Positions 27,165 through 36,074 of a DNA stretch of 64,000 bases are shown piece by piece (position 1 is the first letter of the stretch; every line of letters starts with the position of its first letter). Location: assembly GCF_021535135.1 (NCBI RefSeq), contig NZ_CP091036.1, forward strand, positions 1,426,001 to 1,490,000, written 5' to 3'. Source of the stretch: Antarcticibacterium sp. 1MA-6-2. GTDB lineage: Bacteria > Bacteroidota > Bacteroidia > Flavobacteriales > Flavobacteriaceae. Position numbers and translations under genes: made by a program. Under the pieces are notes generated by a model that saw only the letters and a program-made list of their open reading frames with translations, did no database searches and had not been told where the DNA came from.

Positions 27165-27974
27165 TTACTCGTTTCTCCACTTTAGAAGTTTCTCAAAAAG
27201 AAGTTTCACCTCATCAATATCCTCCACCTTATAATCTGCGTAGGTTTTTATGCCATGCTCCCCCACTAGAATACCCAGATTATTTTTAACGTATTTGAAT
27301 GCATCCTCATCGGTTACGTCGTCACCTACATATATCGAAAACGCATTATTTTCCCTGCTTAATTCTGTTTTAAGAAATTCCACAGCTTTTCCTTTATGCC
27401 AGTCGATCGAAGGACGAATCTCAATGACTTTCTTGCCTTCAGCTTTAGTGATTTCAGGATAACGTTTCACGGTGTCCAGAACGATCTTGTGCACCTCGTT
27501 TTCCTCCTGTCCCCTCACCTTCCGGTAGTGTACAGCCAGGGTGAATTTCTTTCTTTCAAATTCAACTCCTGAAATTCCTTCCAACCTGTCCTTCAGCATA
27601 GGCTCAATTTCTTCAAAAATAGGCAGGACTTTTTCGGCATCCTGGTGGTCTTTAGAAAAATTATTAGGTCCTGAAATTTCAAATCCATGGCTCCCCGCGT
27701 AGTAAAGCTCCGGGAGATTCATTTTGCGGCTAACATCTGCCAAACCACGGCCGCTGACTACTGCCAGCGGAAATTTTTGAGAAAGCTTCTTTACCAGTTC
27801 TCTCATTTCCGAAGTTATTGCCGCATCGGCATGATGTTCTACAATGGGCGCAAGGGTACCGTCAAAATCCAGAAAAATTAGCGGAAGGGAATCGCCAAAC
27901 CTGGATGTGAGTTCTGAAAAATTATTTAATGCCGAAGGTAATTGGGAAGGGTCTCTCTCTTTTTTATCATTCAT
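27165..27974 (-). CDS. otsB: Trehalose-6-phosphate phosphatase
   Basis: A 269-residue HAD-fold phosphatase of the trehalose-phosphatase family: motif I LPLIFLDFDGTLAPIVEHH (D-x-D nucleophile), motif II VVSGR, GSHGFEI, and motif IV SIYVGDDVTDEDAFKYV. It removes phosphate from trehalose-6-phosphate in the osmoprotectant pathway. The usual partner, trehalose-6-phosphate synthase, is not within 1 kb on either side, so either it lies elsewhere or the enzyme serves another sugar phosphate. Start ATG at 27974. Length is normal for stand-alone OtsB. Confidence 0.92.
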   Translation of the reverse strand: MNDKKERDPSQLPSALNNFSELTSRFGDSLPLIFLDFDGTLAPIVEHHADAAITSEMRELVKKLSQKFPLAVVSGRGLADVSRKMNLPELYYAGSHGFEISGPNNFSKDHQDAEKVLPIFEEIEPMLKDRLEGISGVEFERKKFTLAVHYRKVRGQEENEVHKIVLDTVKRYPEITKAEGKKVIEIRPSIDWHKGKAVEFLKTELSRENNAFSIYVGDDVTDEDAFKYVKNNLGILVGEHGIKTYADYKVEDIDEVKLLFEKLLKWRNE

Positions 27975-28167
27975 AGCCTGTGTTCTTATCTATTTTTCTT
28001 TTTTCCAAAATTTACGGCTTTAAACTGAAACCCTGAAATAGAAAAAAGGTTTTTCGGTTAAACCGGAAGGATTTAAGAAAAGTTTAGCCTTCCCTGAACC
28101 TTTGCCCAACCAGGGAATCCTTAACTTTAAATTCCTCTCAAATTATAAATAATCTAAACATATAAAA

Positions 28168-28524
28168 ATGCATCAAAAACCATTAAAACCAGTAGATCAC
28201 GGAATAATAGATTACGGTTTTGCAGCCATTCAATTGGGCGCACCAGTCTTGTTGGGACTGAATAAAAAAACGACCAAACTGCACCAACTCTTCGGATTAA
28301 AATTACTGGGAATGAATGCCCTCACCGATACTCCTGCAGGAATAAAGCCTGTGATCTCATTTAAAACTCATCAAAAAGCAGATTTAGCAGTTTTAGGATC
28401 CCTCACAGCATTAACCGCAATGAAACATATTCGTAACAAAAGAAGATCGCTTATCTTTCATCTTGCACTCATAGGATTATCTGCAGCAAACTATCTTTTG
28501 ACCGATTATAAATCCAGAGGATAA
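28168..28524 (+). CDS. Small membrane protein of unknown function
   Basis: A 118-residue protein with three to four hydrophobic segments: KPVDHGIIDYGFAAIQLGAP, FGLKLLGMNALTDTPAGIKP, ADLAVLGSLTALTAMKHIRN, SLIFHLALIGLSAANYLLTD. The conserved-looking HGIIDY motif recalls small SPW-repeat-like membrane proteins common in Bacteroidota, but I cannot assign a family with confidence. It is divergent from otsB and stands alone. Confidence 0.6.
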   Translation: MHQKPLKPVDHGIIDYGFAAIQLGAPVLLGLNKKTTKLHQLFGLKLLGMNALTDTPAGIKPVISFKTHQKADLAVLGSLTALTAMKHIRNKRRSLIFHLALIGLSAANYLLTDYKSRG

Positions 28525-28573
28525 GATCATTTAATATTTACCTGCCCAATCCTGTAAAAATTTTAATTGAATC

Positions 28574-30499
28574 CTAAGAAGGAATGAGGATCTTCACACG
28601 GAAACCTTTTCCTTCCCGGGATTCAAATTCAATTTTCCCGTTGAGGGAAGAAAGCCTGTTTTCAACATTTTGTAAACCACTGCCTTTTCTGGCTCGTTTC
28701 CAGTTGAGACCTCTCCCGTTATCAGAATAATTGATCTCCACAAATTTGTTGTTTTCAGCAAAAGAAACCGCGACAAGTTTTGCGCCACTGTGTTTCTTCA
28801 TATTCACCAGTAGTTCCTGCAACACCCTGTAGATCACGATCTTCTTTTCCTCCTGTAGCCTTGACCAGTTTACCTTTGTCTCTCCACTAATGATAAGCCG
28901 GGAGTCACGGGGTGTAATATTAGTGAGGGCAGCCTTTAAATAAGTAATATAATTTTCACCTGTTTCTATATCGCTGTTCTCCCGCGAAATGTCGCGGGTA
29001 CGCAAATAAATCTTTTCCAGTTGATCAACCACAGGTGCAGGAGCTACGGCTTCCAGGCTGCTCATCACATTAAATATGTCATTTGCCAGCTCATCGTGGA
29101 TCACCTTTGAAATCCTGCTTTCGGTCTTGTGCACTTCCCGTATTTTCTCCCGCTTAAATCGCTGCCGTAGGTAATAAATCAGGAAAGAAAGAGCGAGGAG
29201 GAGCAACAGCGCGATAAGAGATCCAATTAAGGTTCGGGTGCGCATACGTTGAGCCTCCAGGTCCTGAATACGGTTTTCGGCCTCGAGGCTTATAATTTCC
29301 TCCTGCTTTCGCTCCTCGTCAAAGCGTATTTTTGCAAAAAAGTTTTTGGCGTTGATGGAGGCCATTTGCAAGCTGTCGGAGAGATGAATATATCTTTGAA
29401 AATAACTTCTCGTCTGTGGAAGAGGAGAAATGGGAATAAGGTTTTGCAGGGCTGTAAGTTCCATCCCGGCATTTTTATGTTTTCGTGTAAGCTTTAGAAG
29501 CTCTTCAGAATATTTTCTGGATAGAGCTTCATTTTTGTCGAGGTAATATTTTAAAAGGTGGGAGTAACTTGCCTGCAGCCCTATCTCCTCATCAAGTTCC
29601 TGCCTAAGCCGTAGTACATCTAAAAGTTCTGTCTCCACATCCTGTGTGCTGTCTTTGAGCCAACGGGTAAACGCTCTATTGTCTTCGTAGCGCAAAATTT
29701 TTGTTTTTGAATCTGCTTTTCCCAGTATTTCATCCCAGGTAGCAATCGCCTTATCAAAATCTTTATTATCCCGGTACACCAGTGCCAGATTGTTTAAAAT
29801 GCTCAAACTGTCAGATAATGAAGGTGCGAATCTCAGTGCATTTCGATATTCTGGCACCGCGTCGTTGTAAAGCTCACGCTCGTGATAAACCTGAGCTATT
29901 ATGTTATGTACACTGCTAAAATAGACTGAATCCTTTTCCTGTTCCAAAAGACTTAAAGCTTCGGTGGCTGTTTCCTGGCTCCCGAGGTAATCCCCTCCTG
30001 AAATTTGAGCCAACGCCATCTCCAGAGTTCGCCTTCCCGCCTGGGAAGAATCTCCAGCCGCTAAATAATATCGGCGGGACTCAAAGCTGTTACTGAAAAC
30101 CTCCTCCTGCTCCCCCAGGTAATTGTAGATCCGCGCTTTGCGGTAAAAAGCTTTTGCAAGATTAGCGGTGTCGCGATGAGCACCTGAAAGTGAGATCAGG
30201 CTGTCAACGTAAAAAAATGAGGTGTCGTATTCCTTTAAGGAATTATGATAAAAAATTTTGTAATCCAGCAACAACGGCAGGAGTGTATCCCTGGAATTTT
30301 TTATAGATGCAAGAGCTGAATCAAGATAAATTATCTTCTCTCTGGTATCTTCGGTAGCTTTAACTGTTTCATAAAAATATCTGGTTCTATTGTGTGCTGC
30401 CGAATCATTATTTTTGGAATTAGTCGATCTCTCGCCTGTACAGGAGATGATAAGAAGTAAAATGAAATATATCCTGTAGGACTTGCGGGGGTATTGCAT
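28574..30499 (-). CDS. TPR-containing sensor histidine kinase (HisKA_3 type)
   Basis: A 641-residue membrane-anchored kinase. The N-terminus is a lipoprotein-type signal (FILLLIISCTGERS, lipobox Cys about 20). Residues about 40-380 are helical TPR-like repeats (LALVYRDNKDFDKAIATWDE). One membrane helix (about 425-445, LIGSLIALLLLLALSFLIYY) is followed by a NarL-type kinase core with ISKVIHDELANDIFNVMSSL (phospho-His) and a HATPase domain with SDNGRGLNW and GSGLQNVENRLSSLNGKIEF. No NarL-type regulator is adjacent. The ligand is unknown; TPR kinases in this phylum sense growth or envelope state. Confidence 0.88.
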   Translation of the reverse strand: MQYPRKSYRIYFILLLIISCTGERSTNSKNNDSAAHNRTRYFYETVKATEDTREKIIYLDSALASIKNSRDTLLPLLLDYKIFYHNSLKEYDTSFFYVDSLISLSGAHRDTANLAKAFYRKARIYNYLGEQEEVFSNSFESRRYYLAAGDSSQAGRRTLEMALAQISGGDYLGSQETATEALSLLEQEKDSVYFSSVHNIIAQVYHERELYNDAVPEYRNALRFAPSLSDSLSILNNLALVYRDNKDFDKAIATWDEILGKADSKTKILRYEDNRAFTRWLKDSTQDVETELLDVLRLRQELDEEIGLQASYSHLLKYYLDKNEALSRKYSEELLKLTRKHKNAGMELTALQNLIPISPLPQTRSYFQRYIHLSDSLQMASINAKNFFAKIRFDEERKQEEIISLEAENRIQDLEAQRMRTRTLIGSLIALLLLLALSFLIYYLRQRFKREKIREVHKTESRISKVIHDELANDIFNVMSSLEAVAPAPVVDQLEKIYLRTRDISRENSDIETGENYITYLKAALTNITPRDSRLIISGETKVNWSRLQEEKKIVIYRVLQELLVNMKKHSGAKLVAVSFAENNKFVEINYSDNGRGLNWKRARKGSGLQNVENRLSSLNGKIEFESREGKGFRVKILIPS

Positions 30500-30607
30500 A
30501 CAGTAAATATAAAATGTTTAAGATCATTTTTGCTTTAAAGGATGAGTTATTAAGATAGACACGTTCTCCAGCGGGAAAGCGCACCTGTTTTTTTCAATTT
30601 TTGAAAT

Positions 30608-30683
30608 AAAAAAAGCTGTCTAAAAGCCTTATTACGTCATTTTGAAGTTATCCAGAATGACAAATAAACTTTTAGACAGCCAG
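30608..30683 (-). terminator. Nested-hairpin terminator of the DUF2382 gene
   Basis: On the minus strand, GCTGTCTAAAAG and CTTTTAGACAGC (30669-30680 with 30615-30626) form a 12-bp outer stem ending in a run of Ts. Inside, GTCATT and AATGAC form a second stem. It lies just after the PRC-barrel/DUF2382 stop. Confidence 0.75.
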
Positions 30684-30701
30684 CTTTACTGCTATTAAAT
30701 T

Positions 30702-31697
30702 CTAAAATCGGTCTTTTTTATTATCCTTGTTCTTGTCGTAATCCCGAATGCTTTCTCTTTGAGCAACATCACCATCACTGTTACGGGGATCTCTTGCGCT
30801 AACATCCCTGTTACAATCTTCTCCGGTTAAACCTGAATTACGATTACGGTCACCTTCGAGGCGATCCACATCAACTTCAGTTTTACGCACCTTATCCTTA
30901 ATCACTTCTTCTCTGTTTTCTACGTCTTTCTCTAAAGATACTTCTTCAACTACCCGGGCTTCTTTGTTTACCACAGGAACTTCAGAAGTTTCGTGCTCTT
31001 CTATTGTGCGATTCTCATAATTTTTAAGATCTGCACTATCGGCAGGACGGTCAACAGGGTTTCGGTTTACGTGAACATGCTCTTCTCTTAGATTCACCCT
31101 TTCTTCCGCAGGCCGTTCTACAATACGACTTGAGATCCTTGCCCCACCTGTTTCAACTTCTCTTTTTCCTACTTCAAGATTTTCCTCTACCACATCTACT
31201 TTTCCCTTACTCCTGTTCCTGTCATCGTCATAAAAGCGGTCTTCATCAAAATGTTCGTGATCGTAGAAATTGTCACGGTCATAAGTTCCTGCAGTAGTCC
31301 CTGCAAAACTGTTTCTTACTCTCGTTTCATCATCATGTGTAAGATCATCAACTTTTCTGTAGTGTGGTAAGCCTGTCAAAAGCTCGCGGTTAATATTAGG
31401 AACTATTACTCTTTCATTTTCCCTGTCCAATTGCGCCTGTCCAATGGGAATAAGTACATCCCTGTCTTCATCCAAAAAATCTCCCTTCTTTAAGTTTGTA
31501 ATAATATACCTAACTTTTAAAGCCTGTTCGTCAAAGAGAAGATCTTTCACTTTTCCTACCTTTTTACCGGAAGTATCTAAAATTTTCCAGTTATCTATTT
31601 TTGGTTGATTTTCGGCAATTTTATAATCGCTGTGGTCCAGTTCTTTAAGTCGTGTTCCACGAATATTCTTTCTGTCATCATTCCTGTCATTATTCAT
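30702..31697 (-). CDS. PRC-barrel and DUF2382 domain protein (YsnF/AvaK)
   Basis: A 331-residue, very hydrophilic protein. An N-terminal PRC-barrel domain (about 25-105; WKILDTSGKKVGKVKDLLFD, VLIPIGQAQLDRENERVIVP) is followed by a DUF2382 domain (about 165-285; VDVVEENLEVGKREVETGGA, RVNLREEHVHVNRNPVDRPA) and an Asp/Arg/Asn-rich tail. DUF2382 proteins such as YsnF are general-stress proteins in other bacteria; the mechanism is unknown. It belongs to a same-strand group with a second DUF2382 protein and two tiny membrane proteins. Confidence 0.9.
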   Translation of the reverse strand: MNNDRNDDRKNIRGTRLKELDHSDYKIAENQPKIDNWKILDTSGKKVGKVKDLLFDEQALKVRYIITNLKKGDFLDEDRDVLIPIGQAQLDRENERVIVPNINRELLTGLPHYRKVDDLTHDDETRVRNSFAGTTAGTYDRDNFYDHEHFDEDRFYDDDRNRSKGKVDVVEENLEVGKREVETGGARISSRIVERPAEERVNLREEHVHVNRNPVDRPADSADLKNYENRTIEEHETSEVPVVNKEARVVEEVSLEKDVENREEVIKDKVRKTEVDVDRLEGDRNRNSGLTGEDCNRDVSARDPRNSDGDVAQRESIRDYDKNKDNKKDRF

Positions 31698-31771
31698 AAT
31701 TCAAATTTTTTAAAGTTATTATTCATTCTAAAACCATTGTATATATTATAAAGCCCAAAAGCTTTAATAAG

Positions 31772-31978
31772 TTATACAACAGTGTATGTATTATCCTCAC
31801 TTATATAAGAAGTTGCAGGACTCTCGGTAACGGGCTCCTGCATATCGTCTATAGCATCGGCATCATCTGTACCTGTTGCCTCTACGATCACCCAGATTAT
31901 TATTATAATGGCCAATATTCCTATTACCCATTTCCACCAGTCATTATTTTTCTTTGGTTCAACATCTAATTGTGCCAT
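31772..31978 (-). CDS. Tiny tryptophan-rich membrane protein
   Basis: A 68-residue protein: polar N-terminus with KKNNDWWKWV, one hydrophobic helix (IGILAIIIIIWVIVEA) and an acidic C-terminal tail (DDADAIDDMQEPVTESPA). Its layout matches the 65-residue protein at 33082-33279. It lies 74 bp upstream of the PRC/DUF2382 gene, so probably in one transcript. Function unknown; the context suggests an envelope stress role. Confidence 0.7.
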   Translation of the reverse strand: MAQLDVEPKKNNDWWKWVIGILAIIIIIWVIVEATGTDDADAIDDMQEPVTESPATSYISEDNTYTVV

Positions 31979-32019
31979 AATTTAATTTGTGTTTGATTAG
32001 TTAATAATTGTTTTTAATA

Positions 32020-32568
32020 TTACTCCTTTAGCTGATTACAACCTGAAAGATCCCCTTGCTCGTTAAATGCGGTATTATCACCCTGGCGACCATCCCGCAG
32101 AGGTCTTTCCCGGTCCCGGTTACTATCCCGCTTATTATATTGAGAAGCAGATTGATCTCGTTCTCCTGAAATACGTTCAACATCTATGACTTCACGTCTT
32201 AATGTTTCTGAAGTATGAAAAGGTTTTGTTGTTTGTTTTTTAGTAATTCTTACTTCCTCCTCAAGAATGGTTTGTTTCACATAGACTTCGCGATAAACTG
32301 AATATATTTTAGTATCTCCTTCCTGTCTCACTGCAGGACCCATTGAATCTACTACCTTACCAATTTTTTTCACCTCTACATCCATGTGTTCCTCGAAAAG
32401 TTCAAGATCCAGCGGAACATCCTCTTCTATTACTCTTTTATGAAGAACAACCTTTCCTGTTTCAACCTTCTCTTTCCCAACCACAAGTCGCTCTTCAATA
32501 ACGTCAAGTTTTTTAGGACTGTTAGCAGCAGGATTGAGATCCTGCCTTCCTTCCTCTTCATTTATCAT
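32020..32568 (-). CDS. DUF2382 domain protein (YsnF/AvaK)
   Basis: A 182-residue protein with a single DUF2382 domain (about 20-145): LDVIEERLVVGKEKVETGKV, RVIEEDVPLDLELFEEHMDV, YVKQTILEEEVRITKKQTTK, followed by an Arg/Asp/Gln-rich low-complexity tail (RDSNRDRERPLRDGRQGDN). It is a shorter paralogue of the downstream PRC/DUF2382 protein and lacks the PRC barrel. It is the first gene of the three-gene group, with 41 bp to the next. Confidence 0.88.
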   Translation of the reverse strand: MINEEEGRQDLNPAANSPKKLDVIEERLVVGKEKVETGKVVLHKRVIEEDVPLDLELFEEHMDVEVKKIGKVVDSMGPAVRQEGDTKIYSVYREVYVKQTILEEEVRITKKQTTKPFHTSETLRREVIDVERISGERDQSASQYNKRDSNRDRERPLRDGRQGDNTAFNEQGDLSGCNQLKE

Positions 32569-33081
32569 ACTATTGAAAATTAAAAGTTATATAGAACCCC
32601 TTAAGATCCTAACATTTTTCAAACACCATTTAAATTACAAACACTATCACTACAGCACAAGAAAATTAACCTACTTTGACATAATTTGACAATTTCTTGT
32701 GAAGGGAATCGGGAATATACAAGCTAATTGGGAGTAGTTTTAGATTTTGGTTTTTAGAAATTAAATGAGAATTTAGATATATCAAATTCTAAAATCAGGT
32801 CCAAAATAATTTGTACAATGTGAAGAAATGAAAGACAATAAAAACTATGAAATTGAATCTAATTAAGAGATCTAGGTTTTTTAGAAAAAATGAAGAATTG
32901 AATTGAATGAAATCCATTCCCTGAAGGAATTATTAGTTTAGAAGAAAGGATTTCAAGGTTACTCTTAATCCTCTTCCAGGCTTACCACGTTTTGAAAAAG
33001 GTTCAAAATTTATTTTCCCTGAGGGCAGCCTAAATTCCTTAATTTTAAATCTTAAATTTAAGTTTAAATACCGAATTAATT
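32569..33081. other. Intergenic region upstream of the DUF2382 group
   Basis: About 513 bp, very A/T-rich, with no supported open frame. It must hold the promoter of the DUF2382 group, but no full TTTG/TAnnTTTG pair stands out, so an alternative sigma factor may be used. Confidence 0.4.
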
Positions 33082-33279
33082 TTATTCATCATTCTGAGGA
33101 AGATCCATAGGGGTAGGATCCATATTTGTAGGAGTATCCTCATCTGCAGTAATTATGGATCTCTTGCCCAGAACCATAAGCAGAATAAATACTATTACTA
33201 CTACTACGATAGTCCAAATCCACCATCTGTTATTTTTTTTCTTGAAGTCGTTCGTATTATTATCTGTAGTCTCAGCCAT
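33082..33279 (-). CDS. Tiny tryptophan-rich membrane protein, paralogue
   Basis: A 65-residue protein: polar N-terminus (MAETTDNNTNDFKKKNNRWW), one helix (IWTIVVVVIVFILLMVLG) and an acidic tail (DEDTPTNMDPTPMDLPQNDE). It shares the KKNN(D/R)WW(K/I)W stem and acidic C-terminus with the 68-residue protein at 31772-31978. It is probably monocistronic but belongs functionally with the DUF2382 group. Confidence 0.65.
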   Translation of the reverse strand: MAETTDNNTNDFKKKNNRWWIWTIVVVVIVFILLMVLGKRSIITADEDTPTNMDPTPMDLPQNDE

Positions 33280-33570
33280 AGTGCATTAATTTATGTAATT
33301 CCTAAAGTTAAGAGGTGGATTTCATTCTGTAAAGAAATTTGAACGGTTTGGGAAGATTTTAGCAAAAGTATAGTCTTTAATAAGTCTCTTTTTGGAGCGC
33401 CGTCAGGGAATTCATCAATTTTTTAAAGCCGGGACCTCCCTTCCTTAAAGAGAAGTCCGATGAAATACATTCTTTTTTTTCAGAATTAACTTATTGTCAA
33501 CTTTTAATTAACTAAGGCTTACAAATTACCCCTTGCCCTTTGAAGTATTTTTACTCTTCACACATTATAG

Positions 33571-33861
33571 ATGACAAACCTCATTCTAATATTTACAGCA
33601 ATTCCTATTTTGATCCTTCTTTATATTCAGTGGAAAATAAAAGGACAGCAGGAACAACTTATAAAAACTGAATCTGAATCTTTAAAACAACTTAAAGAAA
33701 ATAACCAAAAATTTATATCGGCTGATTTGTTTGGTCTTTCACCTAACTGTGACTATTTAAGGACTCCTGTCACACAATCGCCGATTATAAAGCATCGTGA
33801 AGAAATTTTAATCCTTAAGCCTAAGCGCAATAGGACCAGGAAAGAATATCAGGTATATTAA
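33571..33861 (+). CDS. Small membrane-anchored protein of unknown function
   Basis: A 96-residue protein with an N-terminal membrane helix (MTNLILIFTAIPILILLYIQ), a short Lys/Glu-rich segment probably coiled coil, and a basic C-terminus (LKPKRNRTRKEYQVY). No family recognised. It is followed by a strong terminator, which supports a real transcription unit. Confidence 0.5.
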   Translation: MTNLILIFTAIPILILLYIQWKIKGQQEQLIKTESESLKQLKENNQKFISADLFGLSPNCDYLRTPVTQSPIIKHREEILILKPKRNRTRKEYQVY

Positions 33862-33887
33862 CCAGACTAGTTATAATAATTGAAGAA

Positions 33888-33925
33888 AAGGCCTCACTGT
33901 CGCGAAGACTCGTGAGGCCTTGATT
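33888..33925 (+). terminator. Terminator after the small membrane-anchored protein
   Basis: AAGGCCTCAC (33888-33897) and GTGAGGCCTT (33912-33921) form a perfect 10-bp stem with a 14-nt loop. It lies 26 bp after the stop at 33861. Confidence 0.75.
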
Positions 33926-33928
33926 TAA

Positions 33929-33992
33929 AACCGCTTCAACCCTTTTTTTCTTATATCCCTACAGATAAGAAAGAATTTAAGCTGAAGCGGTT
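33929..33992. repeat. Nested inverted repeat between convergent genes
   Basis: AACCGCTTCA (33929-33938) pairs with TGAAGCGGTT (33983-33992), and inside it TTTCTTAT pairs with ATAAGAAA. The nested hairpin directly follows the terminator at 33888 and precedes the end of the MATE gene. It may be the MATE terminator or a separate structured RNA. Confidence 0.5.
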
Positions 33993-34062
33993 ATTTTGTT
34001 ACCTGTATTTCCAAAAAAATTTCTCGTAGTTTTTAAACAGGCTTAAAAAGGGGAGAATTTCT

Positions 34063-35472
34063 CTAAACCAGAACCTTTTTCCATTTGCCCTTTCTGAAGA
34101 ACCAGAGGGAAACCACTGCATGCAAAGAGTGACAGATTGCGATACTGATAAATATTCCGAGCATTTCCATCTCAAAAGTCACTGCCAATAGGTAAGCCAT
34201 TGGTATTTCAATTATCCAGAAGATTCCAATGTTAATATATGCAGGGGTTTTGGTATCCCCCGCACCGTTAAAAGCCTGGATCATCACCATTCCCACGGCA
34301 AAGAAGACATAACCCAATACTATAATTTGAAGTGCTCTTGTGACAATGGCATTTACTTCCTCGCTTAGGTGGAGAACCATCCCGCTAAAGTTTTTCCAAA
34401 GAAAAAATATAAAAATGTTATTACTCCCAGAAAAATAACATTGTACCTCGCCGTAAGCCATACTGAAAACTCTGCTCTGCGGAATTTTCGTGCTCCCAAA
34501 TTTTGCCCCACCAGGGTGGCGGCAGCGGCAGAAAGTCCCCAGGCTTAAGCATTAAACTGAACATCAGGATCCTGAAAGCTATAGTAAATCCTGCAACAGA
34601 GGTACTGCCAAATTCAGCAGCAATTCTAATTATCGCAATCCAGCTGAGCGACTCTATTAAAAACTGACCCATGCCGCTTAACTGATATTGAAATGATCTT
34701 TCGCATAGTCCCCATTCTCACTTTTAAATTATCCCGCAGGATAACGAGTCGGTGCTTTGCGTTGAAGAGGTGGTACAACTGGTAAATAACCCCTGTACTT
34801 CGCCCTATAGTGGTTGCCCAGGCAGCTCCTTCCAGCCCCATTCCTTCGAAATTGCCAATTCCAAAGATGAGCAATGGATCCAATACTATATTTAATCCAT
34901 TGCTTAGCCATAAGGTATTCATCGCCAGGTGCGGCTGGCCCGCCCCCCGGAAGGCCCCGTTTATTAGGAACAACAACATGATCGCAGTGTTCCCTGCAAA
35001 AATCACTTTAGTGTAGGGCACTCCAATTGCCAGTACACCTTCACTCGCGCCCATAAGCTCCAATATATCCCTCGCGAAGGTAAACCCCAGAATACCAATA
35101 ATTATAGAACTTATTGCGCCAAACAGTAATAATTGAAAGGCAGCGCTGCTTAGCTTCGGTATATTTTTTCTCTCCAAATCTCCGGGAAACCATAGCTGTT
35201 GCGGCCATACTTATCCCTACTCCCACAGAATAAACAATTATGATGACTGCCTCTGTTAATCCTACAGTAGCCACTGCCTCCTCCCCCAGTCTCCCTACAA
35301 AGAAAATATCAACCACGGCAAAAAGGGATTCCATGATCATTTCGAGAATCATGGGGACTGATAATAGAAAAATTCCGGTCTTTATCCTGATCTTCGTGAA
35401 ATCCTGTTCATCTCCCCGTAGTGCCTCTTTCAACAGTTCCCAGGAGGACCTTAATTTATTTTTCGCTTTCAA
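34063..35472 (-). CDS. MATE family efflux transporter, several frameshifts
   Basis: A polytopic transporter of about 470 residues, reassembled from several frames: SVPMILEMIMESLFAVVDIF and FVGRLGEEAVATVGLTEAVI at the N-terminus, NGAFRGAGQPHLAMNTLWLS and FGIGNFEGMGLEGAAWATTI in the middle, and VMIQAFNGAGDTKTPAYINI at the end. It is a Na+ or H+ coupled multidrug antiporter of the MATE type, twelve helices expected. Frame changes are inferred near 35170, 34680, 34545, 34450 and 34380. Conserved segments survive between every break, so either the read accuracy here is poor or the gene is recently dead. Substrate not predictable. Confidence 0.82.
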
Positions 35473-35602
35473 GTTTTAGTGTGGATATGTTTCAGCTATA
35501 AAAAAGATGCCAAAACCCCGGAGTAGTTACAGGAGTGGCATCATTCCCCGCTGCGGGAAAATTAATTTTGAGTTTCCCGGTCAGTTAATATTTCAAATTA
35601 TA

Positions 35603-36025
35603 TTAATTATTTTCAACATAGAATTTAAAATTATCAAGAATTGCCTGCCAGCCAGTTTTTTGCATTTCGATACTGTGAGAATCTTCAGCTTCAAAAATTT
35701 CCTCAACACTTGTTTTCTCACCTTCCTTCCGGAACATCACCGTCACTTTTCGATCGTCTCCCAAAGTATAATCAATTCTTTGATGAGGTTTTACGCGATC
35801 ATAGGTGCCTTCAAAATCAAATCCTATTCCACCTTCTTTAGCTTCCATCCTATAAGAGAACCTGCCGTTTTCCCTCAGGTCATTTTCAGCGGCAGGGCTG
35901 TGCCATTCGGGGCTGGCAAAATTCCAGTGGATGATATGCTCAGGCTTTGTCCAGTATTCCCAAACTTTTTCTATAGAGGCCGTCACGCTGGCCTGAACTG
36001 TAATTTTTTGTTTCTGCTCTTCCAT
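35603..36025 (-). CDS. SRPBCC / AHSA1-like domain protein
   Basis: A 140-residue START-like protein: ITVQASVTASIEKVWEYWTK, PEHIIHWNFASPEWHSPAAE, NDLRENGRFSYRMEAKEGGI, and the C-terminal helix with MQKTGWQAILDNFKFYVE. It is of the activator-of-Hsp90-ATPase-homologue type (AHSA1/Aha1 C-terminal), a hydrophobic-ligand-binding fold. It is followed closely on the same strand by nothing, and preceded by the PhnB-like gene 50 bp upstream, a combination common in Bacteroidota and thought to be co-regulated. Confidence 0.9.
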   Translation of the reverse strand: MEEQKQKITVQASVTASIEKVWEYWTKPEHIIHWNFASPEWHSPAAENDLRENGRFSYRMEAKEGGIGFDFEGTYDRVKPHQRIDYTLGDDRKVTVMFRKEGEKTSVEEIFEAEDSHSIEMQKTGWQAILDNFKFYVENN

Positions 36026-36074
36026 TGATTTAGTAATTTCAATAATATAATTAGAGGGGATAAGAGTATGTCAA

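Noticed and set aside
34063..35472. MATE gene pieces as separate small transporter genes
   Set aside because: Successive pieces align end to end with a single MATE protein; they are frame blocks of one gene.
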